Under the pieces are notes generated by a model. It made no database searches. It saw only the letters and a list, made by a program, of their open reading frames with translations, and was not told where the DNA came from. Shown in pieces: positions 45,808 to 53,963 of a DNA stretch of 64,000 nucleotides (positions are counted from its first letter, which is position 1; every line of letters begins with the position of its first letter). The position numbers were made by a program, and so were the translations under genes. The DNA comes from Paenibacillus lautus NBRC 15380. GTDB taxonomy: Bacteria > Bacillota > Bacilli > Paenibacillales > Paenibacillaceae. The stretch spans positions 282,948 through 346,947 of the forward strand of contig NZ_BIMF01000006.1 in assembly GCF_004000945.1 (NCBI RefSeq), written 5' to 3'.

Positions 45808-46707
45808 ATGAAAATAGGCATGATCGGTCTGGGGAAAATGGGCCTCAATCTGGTTCAAAATCTGATTCATCATCAGCATCAGGTCGTAGCTTACGACTTA
45901 AATACGGAATTGGTCGATCAAGCTGCCCAGAGCGGTGCTGAAGCGGCGGCGTCAACTGAATTGCTCGTTGCCAAACTGGAAAAACCCCGCATCGTATGGA
46001 TGATGGTGCCTGCCGGAAATATCGTGGATTCCGTCATCGATTCCCTCACTCCGCTCCTCGAGTCCGGTGATATTCTGATTGACGGCGGCAACTCGCATTA
46101 TAAAGATTCCAAAGCTCGTGCAGCGCGGCTGGCGGATCAAGGCATTCATTATTTTGATGCCGGCACTTCCGGTGGTATGGAAGGCGCTCATCATGGCGGC
46201 TGCTTTATGATTGGGGGCAATCGCGACGTATTCAACAGCATTGAGCCCCTATTTAAGGATATGGCTGTCGAGAACGGTTACTTATATGCCGGTGAAAGCG
46301 GCAGCGGCCATTTTCTGAAGATGGTCCATAACGGAATCGAATACGGCATGATGCAATCCATTGCGGAAGGCTTTGAAGTATTGGAAAAAAGCGCGTTCGA
46401 TTTCAACTATGAGGATGTCGCGCGGGTATGGTCCAATGGATCCGTCATTCGCAGCTGGCTCATGGAGCTGACGCAAAACGCATTTTCCAAGGATCCGAAG
46501 CTGGATGGCATCAAAGGCGTAATGAAATCGTCCGGCGAAGGAAAGTGGACCGTAGAAACGGCACTTGAGGTACAAGCCAGTGCACCGGTTATTGCCATGT
46601 CGCTGTTTATGCGCTATCGTTCCCTTGACCAAGATACGTTCCACGGCAAAGTCGTTGCAGCGCTGCGTAATGAATTCGGCGGCCATGCGGTTGAGAAGTC
46701 GGAATAA
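45808..46707 (+). CDS. gnd: 6-phosphogluconate dehydrogenase, decarboxylating (short GntZ-type)
   Basis: Converts 6-phosphogluconate to ribulose 5-phosphate and CO2, the step after gluconokinase. The 299-residue protein has the Rossmann motif IGMIGLGKMGLNLVQNLI and VVAYDLN, and the substrate loop DAGTSGGMEGAHHGGCFMIGG, with the catalytic Lys in HFLKMVHNGIEYGMMQ. It belongs to the short (about 300 residue) class, whose cofactor may be NAD. AAGGAGCTG lies ten bases before the ATG. It opens the gluconate locus; order here is gnd-gntR-gntP-gntK, unlike B. subtilis gntRKPZ. Confidence 0.93.
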   Translation: MKIGMIGLGKMGLNLVQNLIHHQHQVVAYDLNTELVDQAAQSGAEAAASTELLVAKLEKPRIVWMMVPAGNIVDSVIDSLTPLLESGDILIDGGNSHYKDSKARAARLADQGIHYFDAGTSGGMEGAHHGGCFMIGGNRDVFNSIEPLFKDMAVENGYLYAGESGSGHFLKMVHNGIEYGMMQSIAEGFEVLEKSAFDFNYEDVARVWSNGSVIRSWLMELTQNAFSKDPKLDGIKGVMKSSGEGKWTVETALEVQASAPVIAMSLFMRYRSLDQDTFHGKVVAALRNEFGGHAVEKSE

Positions 46708-46842
46708 CGTTGATTCTCTTCTATAAACCTGCTGCTTCTTAAGGGCATCATGTCATAGCCTTATCATGGTCCCTTCTCCTTTCGATGTGGTATCATTACC
46801 ACTAGAGAAAATTAGAATCAGTACGGATTGGAGAATTATGCT

Positions 46843-47520
46843 ATGAAATTTCCCTCAACATGGCTTCAGGGAGCCTCTCTCGGAGAGGCCATCGCCAGTG
46901 AACTGAGATTGCAGATTATTAGCGGTACCATCAAGCGCGGAGAAATCCTGTCCGAGAACCGGATTGCAGGTGAATTCGGCACCAGCCGATCTCCTGTGCG
47001 GGAAGCAATGAAAACGCTGTCCAGCGAAGGATTGATACAATTGGAGCGCATGGGCGCCGTTGTCATGGGCTTATCGCTTAAGGAAGTAGAGGAATTATAC
47101 GATGTCCGTTTTCTTATCGAGAGCTTTGTTCAAGGCCAGGTGTTTGCGAATCCCCAGCCGGAATTAATCCAACATTTAAAACAAATCGTTGATCGGATGG
47201 AGCTTGCCGCCAAACATCAGGACCCGGTTGAATTCTCCTATCAGGATTTGGCTTTTCATGAACGGATCATTACGGAAGCGAACCATAAACGGATTCTTCA
47301 TCTGTGGAAGAGCATTCGCCCTATCGTGATCACGGTCATGTTAATTACGACCCGTCAGGTGTTCGGTGGCGGAGGCACCAAGATTCGGTATGTCATGGAC
47401 AAGCATCTTCAGCTTATTGCAGAGATGGAATCCCTGGATCCGGTACGGATTCAAAGGGCGGTTCAGCATTACTTCGATGATTCCCGTCAGACGCTTCATC
47501 TTAGTTTTCCGGAGGGTTAG
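46843..47520 (+). CDS. gntR: Gluconate operon repressor GntR
   Basis: Transcription factor of the GntR/FadR type, 225 residues. The winged helix is N-terminal (about 15-75, with GEAIASELRLQIISGTIKRG, then LSENRIAGEFGTSRSPVREA), and the C-terminal FCD domain (about 85-215) has the acidic and His positions ELYDVRFLIESF, DLAFHERI and QAVQ-like RAVQHYFDD. In relatives gluconate releases it from DNA. The ATG at 46843 has TTGGAG nine bases upstream. Operator-like palindromes lie before gnd and before gntP. Confidence 0.9.
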   Translation: MKFPSTWLQGASLGEAIASELRLQIISGTIKRGEILSENRIAGEFGTSRSPVREAMKTLSSEGLIQLERMGAVVMGLSLKEVEELYDVRFLIESFVQGQVFANPQPELIQHLKQIVDRMELAAKHQDPVEFSYQDLAFHERIITEANHKRILHLWKSIRPIVITVMLITTRQVFGGGGTKIRYVMDKHLQLIAEMESLDPVRIQRAVQHYFDDSRQTLHLSFPEG

Positions 47521-47565
47521 CTTAATCCTCCCTTCCTCCGACCTGACATTGAATGTGCACGCTCT

Positions 47566-47585
47566 AACTTGTCGACAAGTATACA
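47566..47585. promoter_or_regulatory. Candidate GntR operator upstream of gntP
   Basis: AACTTGTCGACAAGTATACA contains the perfect palindrome ACTTGTCGACAAGT (47567-47580) and shares ACAAGTATACA with the site upstream of gnd. It lies about 100 bases before gntP. A TATACT (47609-47614) follows as a possible -10. Confidence 0.65.
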
Positions 47586-47681
47586 ATAGAATTCGCTTTT
47601 GTTTTGGGTATACTACCGCAGAACAGCCCGATATTAACCATTTCCCAATTCAAATGGGTAATCTATAGGAGGAAGCAAGAT

Positions 47682-49043
47682 ATGAATTCACTATTCGGTC
47701 TCAGTCATAATGCTACCTTAATGATCTGGACACTGCTGACGATCGTCTTCCTGATCGTGCTGATTTCCAAATATAAATGGAATCCTTTCGTGACCCTACT
47801 GATCTCCGCACTGATCCTTGGTCTATTGACGGGCATGCAGCCTGCGGATGTTATTACTTCAATAACCGGCGGGCTGGGGGGAACGCTTGGAACGATTGCC
47901 ATCGTAATCGCCCTTGGTACCATGCTCGGAAAAATGATGGCCGAATCCGGAGGCGCCGAGCAAATCGCGACCACCCTCGTTGATCGCTTCGGCGAAAAGC
48001 GGGTCCATTGGGCCATGATGATTGTCGGTTTTATCGTCGGTATTCCCGTATTTTTCGAGGTGGGCGTCATCCTGTTGATTCCTATTGTCTTCACGGTTGC
48101 ACGCAAAACGAAAATGTCTCTGCTGCACATCGGCATTCCCATTTTGGCCGGACTGTCCACCGTTCATGGTTTGGTGCCTCCGCATCCCGCTCCAATGATT
48201 GCTATTGAGGCTTATGATGCAGACCTTGGCATGACGATTCTTTATTCGTTCCTGGTTGGGATCCCTGCAGCGATACTGGCCGGCCCGGTGTTCGGCAAAT
48301 TCATCGGCAAACGAATCCGAACCGAGCCGCCCGAGGAGCTTGCCGAACAGTTTTCAAGCAAAGCTGAACGTGGATTACCCGGCTTCGGCATCACTTTGTT
48401 TACAATCTTGCTGCCGGTCATTCTGATGCTTATCGGTTCCGCAGCTGATATTATCGATCCGGAATCTACCAGCTGGTTATCCGTGTTCTGCAAATTTATC
48501 GGACATGAGATTATTGCACTACTTATAGCTGCAGTCTTCTCCTTCTTCTCGCTGGGATTCGCACGCGGCTTTAATAAACATGATCTATCCCGCTTCACCA
48601 GCGAATGTCTTGCTCCGATCGCTACGATCATTCTGATCATTGGTGCGGGCGGTGCATTCAAACAGGTTCTGATCAACAGCGGCGTCGGTAATGCCATTGC
48701 CGAAATTGCAACTGGTGCAAATATCAATGTCATCCTGTTCGCGTGGCTTGTGGCCGCACTCATTCGGGTTGCAACCGGTTCCGCTACCGTAGCCATGACG
48801 ACCGCCGCAGGGATTGTCGCTCCTGTGCTTGCCATGACGCCTGGCGCCAACGTAGAGCTTGTCGTGCTCGCTACCGGGGCAGGCTCCATCGTACTGTCAC
48901 ACGTAAACGATGCCGGCTTCTGGATGGTAAAAGAATTCTTTAACATGACGGTAGCCCAGACGCTGAAATCCTGGACCGTGATGGAGACGATCCTGTCCCT
49001 GACCGGACTGGTGTTGGCTCTGGTTCTCAATGTAATTGTATAA
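47682..49043 (+). CDS. gntP: Gluconate:H+ symporter GntP
   Basis: Membrane permease, 453 residues, of the GntP family for gluconate uptake. It has about 12-14 helices and the typical N-terminal segment NATLMIWTLLTIVFLIVLIS, then VGIPVFFEVGVILLIPIVF, LVPPHPAPMIAIEAYDADLG and GSATVAMTTAAGIVAPVLA. The end LTGLVLALVLNVIV is hydrophobic. ATG 47682 follows AGGAGG by nine bases; the longer frame to 47604 covers leader sequence. It lies between gntR and gntK. Confidence 0.94.
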   Translation: MNSLFGLSHNATLMIWTLLTIVFLIVLISKYKWNPFVTLLISALILGLLTGMQPADVITSITGGLGGTLGTIAIVIALGTMLGKMMAESGGAEQIATTLVDRFGEKRVHWAMMIVGFIVGIPVFFEVGVILLIPIVFTVARKTKMSLLHIGIPILAGLSTVHGLVPPHPAPMIAIEAYDADLGMTILYSFLVGIPAAILAGPVFGKFIGKRIRTEPPEELAEQFSSKAERGLPGFGITLFTILLPVILMLIGSAADIIDPESTSWLSVFCKFIGHEIIALLIAAVFSFFSLGFARGFNKHDLSRFTSECLAPIATIILIIGAGGAFKQVLINSGVGNAIAEIATGANINVILFAWLVAALIRVATGSATVAMTTAAGIVAPVLAMTPGANVELVVLATGAGSIVLSHVNDAGFWMVKEFFNMTVAQTLKSWTVMETILSLTGLVLALVLNVIV

Positions 49044-49131
49044 TGAAGCAATAAGACACATGGGGGCTCCCGGAATGCTGATATTTTAAACAGCGAACCG
49101 GGTGCCCTTACGTAGAAAGAAGGTATGTCTC

Positions 49132-50679
49132 ATGAGTACTCAGAACTATATGATCGGTGTCGATATCGGAACAACCAGCACCAAGGCCGTGCTATTCAAG
49201 GAGAATGGTGAGGTTGTTGCTAAAGCCGGTGGTGAATATCCACTGCTCACCCCTACTCCCTCTACGGCGGAGCAAGATCCGGAGCAAATCTTTCAGACCG
49301 TCATTTCCTCTGTCCAAGGGGTTATGACGCAGAGCGGGATTGATCCGGCTCAAGTACTATTCGTTTCTTTCAGCGCGGCCATGCACAGCGTCATTGCCGT
49401 AGATAGCCAAGGTACCCCTTTGACTCGCTGCATTACTTGGGCTGACAACCGCAGTGCTGCCTGGTCTGCAAAGCTCAAAAAAGAACTCGGCGGCATGGAG
49501 CTGTATCTTAGAACCGGAACTCCGATTCATCCGATGTCACCTGTGACCAAGCTGATGTGGATGCGCCATGAGCTGCCCTCCCTCTTTCATCAAGCAGCCA
49601 AATTCATTTCGATTAAAGAATATGTTTATTTCAAACTATTTGGCCAGTATATTGTAGACCACTCCATTGCCTCCAGTACCGGGATGATGAACCTCGAGGC
49701 ATTGGCATGGGACCAGCAGGCCCTGGAGCTCGCTGGCATCACGGAGGACCATTTATCTACGATCGTACCAACTACACATATCATGGAAGGCCTAAAAAGC
49801 GAGTATGCCGGAGCCATGGGGCTCTCCACTTCCACCCCCTTCGTGCTTGGAGCTGCCGACGGCGTGCTGTCGAACCTCGGCGTGAATGCCATCAAGCCGG
49901 GAGTCGTTGCCGCTACCATCGGTACGAGCGGTGCCATCCGTACGGTTGTTGACAAGCCGATGACCGATCCGAAGGGACGTATTTTCTGCTACGCATTAAC
50001 GGAGAAGCACTGGGTCATCGGGGGCGCGGTCAACAACGGCGGCATGATTTTCCGCTGGGTTCGCGATGAATTTGCCGCCTCCGAGGTTGAAACGGCCAAG
50101 CGGCTCGGCATCAATTCGTATGATGTACTCACCAAAATCGCGGACCGTATTCCGCCAGGCTCGAACGGACTGCTATTCCACCCGTACCTGACAGGAGAAC
50201 GCGCGCCGTTGTGGGATCCGAATGCCCGTGGATCGTTCTTTGGTTTAACCCTGAATCATAAAAAAGAGCATATGATCCGCTCCGTACTGGAGGGCGTGAT
50301 CTTTAATATGTATACCGTTTTGCTGGCGATGGAGGAACAAATCGGCCGGCCGGCCAAAATCCATGCTACCGGCGGTTTCGCCCGTTCGCCGATCTGGCGT
50401 CAGATGATGGCGGATATTTTTGACCAGCAGGTGATCGTGCCGGAGAGCTACGAGAGCTCTTGCCTTGGCGCAGTAGTCCTTGGTCTGTATGCTACAGGAA
50501 GAGCGGATTCACTCGACATAGTAGAGACGATGGTCGGCGGCACCCATGAACACCAGCCTGTGAAGGAAAGTTCGGATGTTTATAAGTCTCTGCTGCCGAT
50601 CTTTATCCGCATTTCGCGGAAGCTGGAGGAAGATTATGAAGCCATTACCGAATTCCAGCGCCGATTCGAGCAATCGTAA
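49132..50679 (+). CDS. gntK: Gluconokinase GntK (FGGY family)
   Basis: Phosphorylates gluconate to 6-phosphogluconate. The 515-residue FGGY kinase starts with the phosphate-binding motif MIGVDIGTTSTKAVLF, has ITWADNRSAAW, the catalytic Asp in VLGAADGVLSNLG, the second ATP-binding motif ATIGTSGAIRTV, and HATGGFARSPIWRQMMADIF. The start at 49132 has AAGAAGG eight bases upstream; an earlier frame is leader. It closes the gluconate set and is followed by repeat R3 and a terminator. With gnd it completes gluconate to pentose phosphate. Confidence 0.95.
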   Translation: MSTQNYMIGVDIGTTSTKAVLFKENGEVVAKAGGEYPLLTPTPSTAEQDPEQIFQTVISSVQGVMTQSGIDPAQVLFVSFSAAMHSVIAVDSQGTPLTRCITWADNRSAAWSAKLKKELGGMELYLRTGTPIHPMSPVTKLMWMRHELPSLFHQAAKFISIKEYVYFKLFGQYIVDHSIASSTGMMNLEALAWDQQALELAGITEDHLSTIVPTTHIMEGLKSEYAGAMGLSTSTPFVLGAADGVLSNLGVNAIKPGVVAATIGTSGAIRTVVDKPMTDPKGRIFCYALTEKHWVIGGAVNNGGMIFRWVRDEFAASEVETAKRLGINSYDVLTKIADRIPPGSNGLLFHPYLTGERAPLWDPNARGSFFGLTLNHKKEHMIRSVLEGVIFNMYTVLLAMEEQIGRPAKIHATGGFARSPIWRQMMADIFDQQVIVPESYESSCLGAVVLGLYATGRADSLDIVETMVGGTHEHQPVKESSDVYKSLLPIFIRISRKLEEDYEAITEFQRRFEQS

Positions 50680-50695
50680 GCTTACTATAGTAAGA

Positions 50696-50805
50696 AAAAC
50701 GTCTATCGACGAACATTCCAGAGAAGACAGACAACGTGTAAATGTTGTTTTTCTTGCGATATCAGATAGGTCATGCTTCAAAATTTATACTTTCTGATAC
50801 CTTAA
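50696..50805. repeat. Repeat R3 (ACGTC-TATC-GACG family)
   Basis: Starts AAAACGTCTATCGACG, then AGACAGAC, GTTTTTCTTGCGA, an inverted pair ATATCAG/CTGATAc (50759-50765, 50794-50800). It lines up with R4 for over 100 bases in the same order and orientation and directly precedes the gntK terminator. Confidence 0.65.
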
Positions 50806-50811
50806 GTATAA

Positions 50812-50858
50812 AGCCCGTTTTCGATGGATCCGATCCATGGCGAAAACGGGCTCTTTTT
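50812..50858 (+). terminator. Bidirectional terminator after gntK
   Basis: Stem AGCCCGTTTTCG/CGAAAACGGGCT with the inner pair ATGGATC/GATCCAT, followed by TTTTTG. It separates gntK from the convergent gene and can stop both. Confidence 0.93.
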
Positions 50859-50859
50859 G

Positions 50860-51591
50860 TCATAATGCCTGCGCAAAAAATATCCACAACGCGAATCCCA
50901 TACCGAAAATTCCCCCTGCCTTACACATAAAGAAGTAGAAGTCGCTGGGCTCCGGATTATCAATCATCAGATTCGAGGGCGACATATGAAACATGAACCG
51001 CTGGAAAGGCTCATATCTGAAGAAGCACCAGTTCATGATTCCGATCCCGAGCGCCAATATGAAGAATCCTACGCTGCCATTAGGGTCATGAAACTGCTCG
51101 TCGGCAGCCTTTGCAAGCTCCGTGGGGAAGTAGCGTGGCTCTTCCGGATCGGAACGGTGAACTTGGCTGCCGACCATGAACCTGATGCCGGGCACCACCA
51201 TCTCCCCCTTCTCGTTGTAAGCAAGAAAGCTCCGGTCTCCAAAAGGCTTCACGAGGTAGGTCTTACCGTCAGGATAACTCACTTCATATGACGCAGAATG
51301 GCCGGATTCCTTTCCATATTTCCGGATTTCATATACCTCGCCCGCAATCTCAACCCGTTTATCTTCTGCATAAGTATGAACATAAATCGGCTCGCCCCGG
51401 CCAAATGATGTCCTATATTCGATGCTCCCGCTTCCCGAATCGGCATATTTGGCATACTTTAGTCCCTCCATATGAAACACTTTCTTCGAATAATAGCCTT
51501 GGGCCCACACGGTAATAAGAACCAATGTAGCGGTTAGAGCGAGTAGTCCCCCTATTCTTCTCCAATTCAAGACCTTCACTTTCGTCTGCAT
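50860..51591 (-). CDS. Membrane protein of unknown function between gntK and dnaA
   Basis: I do not recognise a family. The 243-residue protein has an N-terminal helix (about 15-33, LLALTATLVLITVWAQ), a mainly beta soluble region of about 130 residues (SGSGSIEYRTSFGRGEPIYV, EVSYPDGKTYLVKPFGDR), a second helix (about 175-192, VGFFILALGIGIMNWCFF) and a third near the end (GGIFGMGFALWIFF). The topology suggests an extracytoplasmic beta domain anchored at both ends. ATG 51591 follows GGGGGA by seven bases; a frame to 51678 is also open. It is convergent with gntK and divergent from dnaA. Confidence 0.8.
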   Translation of the reverse strand: MQTKVKVLNWRRIGGLLALTATLVLITVWAQGYYSKKVFHMEGLKYAKYADSGSGSIEYRTSFGRGEPIYVHTYAEDKRVEIAGEVYEIRKYGKESGHSASYEVSYPDGKTYLVKPFGDRSFLAYNEKGEMVVPGIRFMVGSQVHRSDPEEPRYFPTELAKAADEQFHDPNGSVGFFILALGIGIMNWCFFRYEPFQRFMFHMSPSNLMIDNPEPSDFYFFMCKAGGIFGMGFALWIFFAQAL

Positions 51592-51791
51592 CCGTGGTTC
51601 CCCCGTCCCGATTTTTCTAATCATACGGTCCCAGCGCAAAAAGGTTGCAAAGCGAACGTGTTGTCTGTCTATTTCCAACTTGAGTCCCTCAGATTAACCG
51701 CCGTTATACGACACCCATCGTGCTTCAAACCTTAGATAAGAGGCTTTTCGAAGGCTCATGGTTACAGATTAAGCACGATGTTTCTATAAAA

Positions 51792-51900
51792 AAAACGTCT
51801 ATCGACGTACTTTCTCAGTAGACAGACCGCATTTAGCTGAAGTTTTTCTTGCGAGATAAGGATGCTAAGCCTCGGATGTTCATACTTTCTTATCTCTTCA
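51792..51900. repeat. Repeat R4 (ACGTC-TATC-GACG family)
   Basis: Starts AAAAACGTCTATCGACG, then AGACAGACCGC, GTTTTTCTTGCGA and an inverted pair GAGATAAG/CTTATCTC (51853-51860, 51889-51896). It matches R3 in order of blocks, and like R3 it ends at an AAAGCCC followed by a hairpin. It marks the right edge of the inserted block, next to oriC. Confidence 0.65.
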
Positions 51901-51910
51901 AAAAAAGCCC

Positions 51911-51938
51911 TCAAATGGAATCTATCGATTCCATTTGA
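51911..51938. terminator. Strong hairpin before oriC
   Basis: Eleven-base perfect stem TCAAATGGAAT/ATTCCATTTGA with a six-base loop, just after R4. An A-run lies upstream on the plus strand, so it could terminate minus-strand transcripts leaving the origin. Confidence 0.6.
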
Positions 51939-51941
51939 AGA

Positions 51942-52336
51942 CTATCCACAGTCATTTTTCACCTTTGGTCGATTTATTGGCTGCTAGAACATTCAACCAT
52001 AAGTTATGAACAGATGGTGAGAGAAGAAAATTCTGCTTGCGAATCGGACAACCTGTGAATATTTTTTTGCGTTTTGAGGCCAATGATGTCGAAGGCTAAA
52101 CAAATTATAAACAATATATAGTGGTGTGAATAAAAATTATGCACAACGTATTGAATTTGTGGATAAATTAGCGACATACATTGAAAATAAGGCCTTCTTT
52201 TGCTATGATGATATTACTTTTGGTTGTGAATATGTGAATGAAGATATAATATTATCAACAGGCTGTGGATAAAGTTGTGAACAATTTCAATTTATCCATA
52301 TTTTTTTGTTTCCACAGGAGTTAGTTCTGGGGATAA
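51942..52336. other. Origin of replication oriC, upstream part (incA/incB-like)
   Basis: About 400 bases before dnaA with many DnaA boxes. Perfect or near matches to TTATCCACA: CTATCCACA (51942-51950), TGTGAATAA (52125-52133), TTATGCACA (52137-52145), TGTGGATAA (52158-52166 and 52264-52272, both perfect on the minus strand), TTATCCATA (52292-52300) and TGGGGATAA (52328-52336). The region is AT-rich and gene-free. Weaker sites are also present. Confidence 0.9.
52181..52209 (+). promoter_or_regulatory. dnaA promoter
   Basis: TTGAAA (52181-52186) and TATGAT (52204-52209) are 17 bases apart. DnaA boxes flank it at 52158 and 52264, so DnaA probably represses its own gene. The leader is about 200 bases. 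Confidence 0.75.
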
Positions 52337-52414
52337 TTAGACATCATTCATTTTCTTTCGACAATTCCACACATGGCTCTAGCCACATTTGGAAGATTTA
52401 AAGGAGTGACAGTT

Positions 52415-53761
52415 TTGGAAAGCCATACTTCCGAATTATGGCAAGAAATATTATCGATCATACAAACCAAGCTAAGTAAACCGAGTTTTGACACTTGGTT
52501 TAAAGCGACCAAGGCATTGACCATTAACGATCACTCCGTCGTCATTTCTGCACCGACAACGTTTGCTGTGGAATGGCTGGAGAGCCGATACACCAAGCTG
52601 GTTAGTGCAACCGTATTGGAGGTGGTGGGCAAGCAGGTGGATGTCCGCTTCGTTATTGAAGAGGCTAAAGGACATGAACCTGTTCCGCAGCAGCCCTCGC
52701 CGCCGCTTGAAATATCCGGGGAAGAAATTCAGTCCCATATGCTGAATCCGAAGTATACGTTTGATACCTTTGTCATCGGTTCGGGCAACCGGTTCGCGCA
52801 TGCTGCCTCGCTCGCTGTTGCCGAAGCTCCGGCTAAGGCGTATAACCCATTATTCCTATATGGTGGAGTTGGACTTGGAAAGACGCACTTGATGCATGCC
52901 ATCGGCCATTATATTTTGGAGCACAATCCCAGCAGTAGAGTCGTGTATATTTCCTCCGAGAAATTCACCAACGAGTTCATCAACTCCATTCGGGACAACC
53001 GCGCTGAAAGCTTCCGCAACAAGTACCGTAGCGTCGATATTCTGCTCATTGACGATATTCAGTTCTTGGCAGGCAAAGAATCGACGCAGGAGGAATTTTT
53101 CCATACGTTTAACGCCCTGCACGAAGAGCGGAAGCAGATTATCATATCCAGTGACCGTCCGCCCAAGGAGATACCGACGCTGGAAGAACGGCTCCGTTCC
53201 CGGTTCGAATGGGGATTGATCACCGATATTCAACCACCGGATCTGGAGACGCGGATCGCTATCCTTCGCAAAAAAGCGAAGGCCGAGAATCTGGATATTC
53301 CGAACGAAGCCATGATGTATATCGCCAATCAGATCGATACGAACATTCGTGAGCTCGAAGGTGCCCTGATCCGTGTCGTTGCCTATTCCTCCCTGACCAA
53401 TCAGGACGTAACAACGCATCTGGCAGCCGAAGCCCTGAAGGATATTATTCCGTCCAGCCGGCCGAGAATGATTACGATTCAGGACATCCAGCAAAAGGTC
53501 GGCGAGTATTACAACCTGAGGCTGGAAGACTTTAAAGCCCGCAAGCGGACCAAAGCCGTCGCGTTTCCGCGGCAAATTGCCATGTACCTATCCCGCGAAT
53601 TAACCGACTATTCCCTTCCCAAGATTGGAGAAGCATTCGGAGGCCGGGATCATACCACTGTCATCCATGCCCATGAGAAGATTACCCAATCTCTGAAAAA
53701 TGACCAAGAGCTGTTCAAAGTGGTCAATAATATTACGGAGAAAATCAAAAATCCAACCTGA
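52415..53761 (+). CDS. dnaA: Chromosomal replication initiator DnaA
   Basis: AAA+ ATPase that opens oriC, 448 residues. Domain I is [22 protein letters not shown]; domain II is a short linker (about 85-110, QQPSPPLE); domain III has [20 protein letters not shown] (Walker A), [20 protein letters not shown] (Walker B) and the sensor regions; domain IV has the DNA-binding helix-turn-helix and signature [21 protein letters not shown] use the TTG at 52415, since GGAG lies about ten bases upstream and the length then equals that of other DnaA; an ATG at 52373 has no site. Confidence 0.97.
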   Translation: MESHTSELWQEILSIIQTKLSKPSFDTWFKATKALTINDHSVVISAPTTFAVEWLESRYTKLVSATVLEVVGKQVDVRFVIEEAKGHEPVPQQPSPPLEISGEEIQSHMLNPKYTFDTFVIGSGNRFAHAASLAVAEAPAKAYNPLFLYGGVGLGKTHLMHAIGHYILEHNPSSRVVYISSEKFTNEFINSIRDNRAESFRNKYRSVDILLIDDIQFLAGKESTQEEFFHTFNALHEERKQIIISSDRPPKEIPTLEERLRSRFEWGLITDIQPPDLETRIAILRKKAKAENLDIPNEAMMYIANQIDTNIRELEGALIRVVAYSSLTNQDVTTHLAAEALKDIIPSSRPRMITIQDIQQKVGEYYNLRLEDFKARKRTKAVAFPRQIAMYLSRELTDYSLPKIGEAFGGRDHTTVIHAHEKITQSLKNDQELFKVVNNITEKIKNPT

Positions 53762-53770
53762 ACAAGTTCA

Positions 53771-53885
53771 AAGCCTATGCACAATCTATACACATGTGGA
53801 TAGGCTTAATTTTATGCCTTTTCTGGGGCTTATCCACATATTCAGTGCCCCTATTACTATTACTAATAATAATTAATAAATAATT
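53771..53885. other. Origin part between dnaA and dnaN with basal unwinding element
   Basis: A stem AAGCCTAT/ATAGGCTT (53771-53778, 53799-53806) may end the dnaA transcript and contains the DnaA-box-like TGTGGATAG (53795-53803). A perfect box TTATCCACA (53830-53838) is followed by TATTCAGTG, the GC patch CCCC (53848-53851) and a trinucleotide-rich tract TATTACTATTACTAATAATA (53852-53871) that runs into AT-only sequence. This order matches the DnaA-box, GC, DnaA-trio layout of the B. subtilis unwinding region. Confidence 0.8.
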
Positions 53886-53963
53886 TAACCATAAAGAGGG
53901 GGATCCTCTTGGCCTTCGCCAAGTGAAAAAACCCCTCTCATTTTTCCGTAAGGAGTGAAATTG

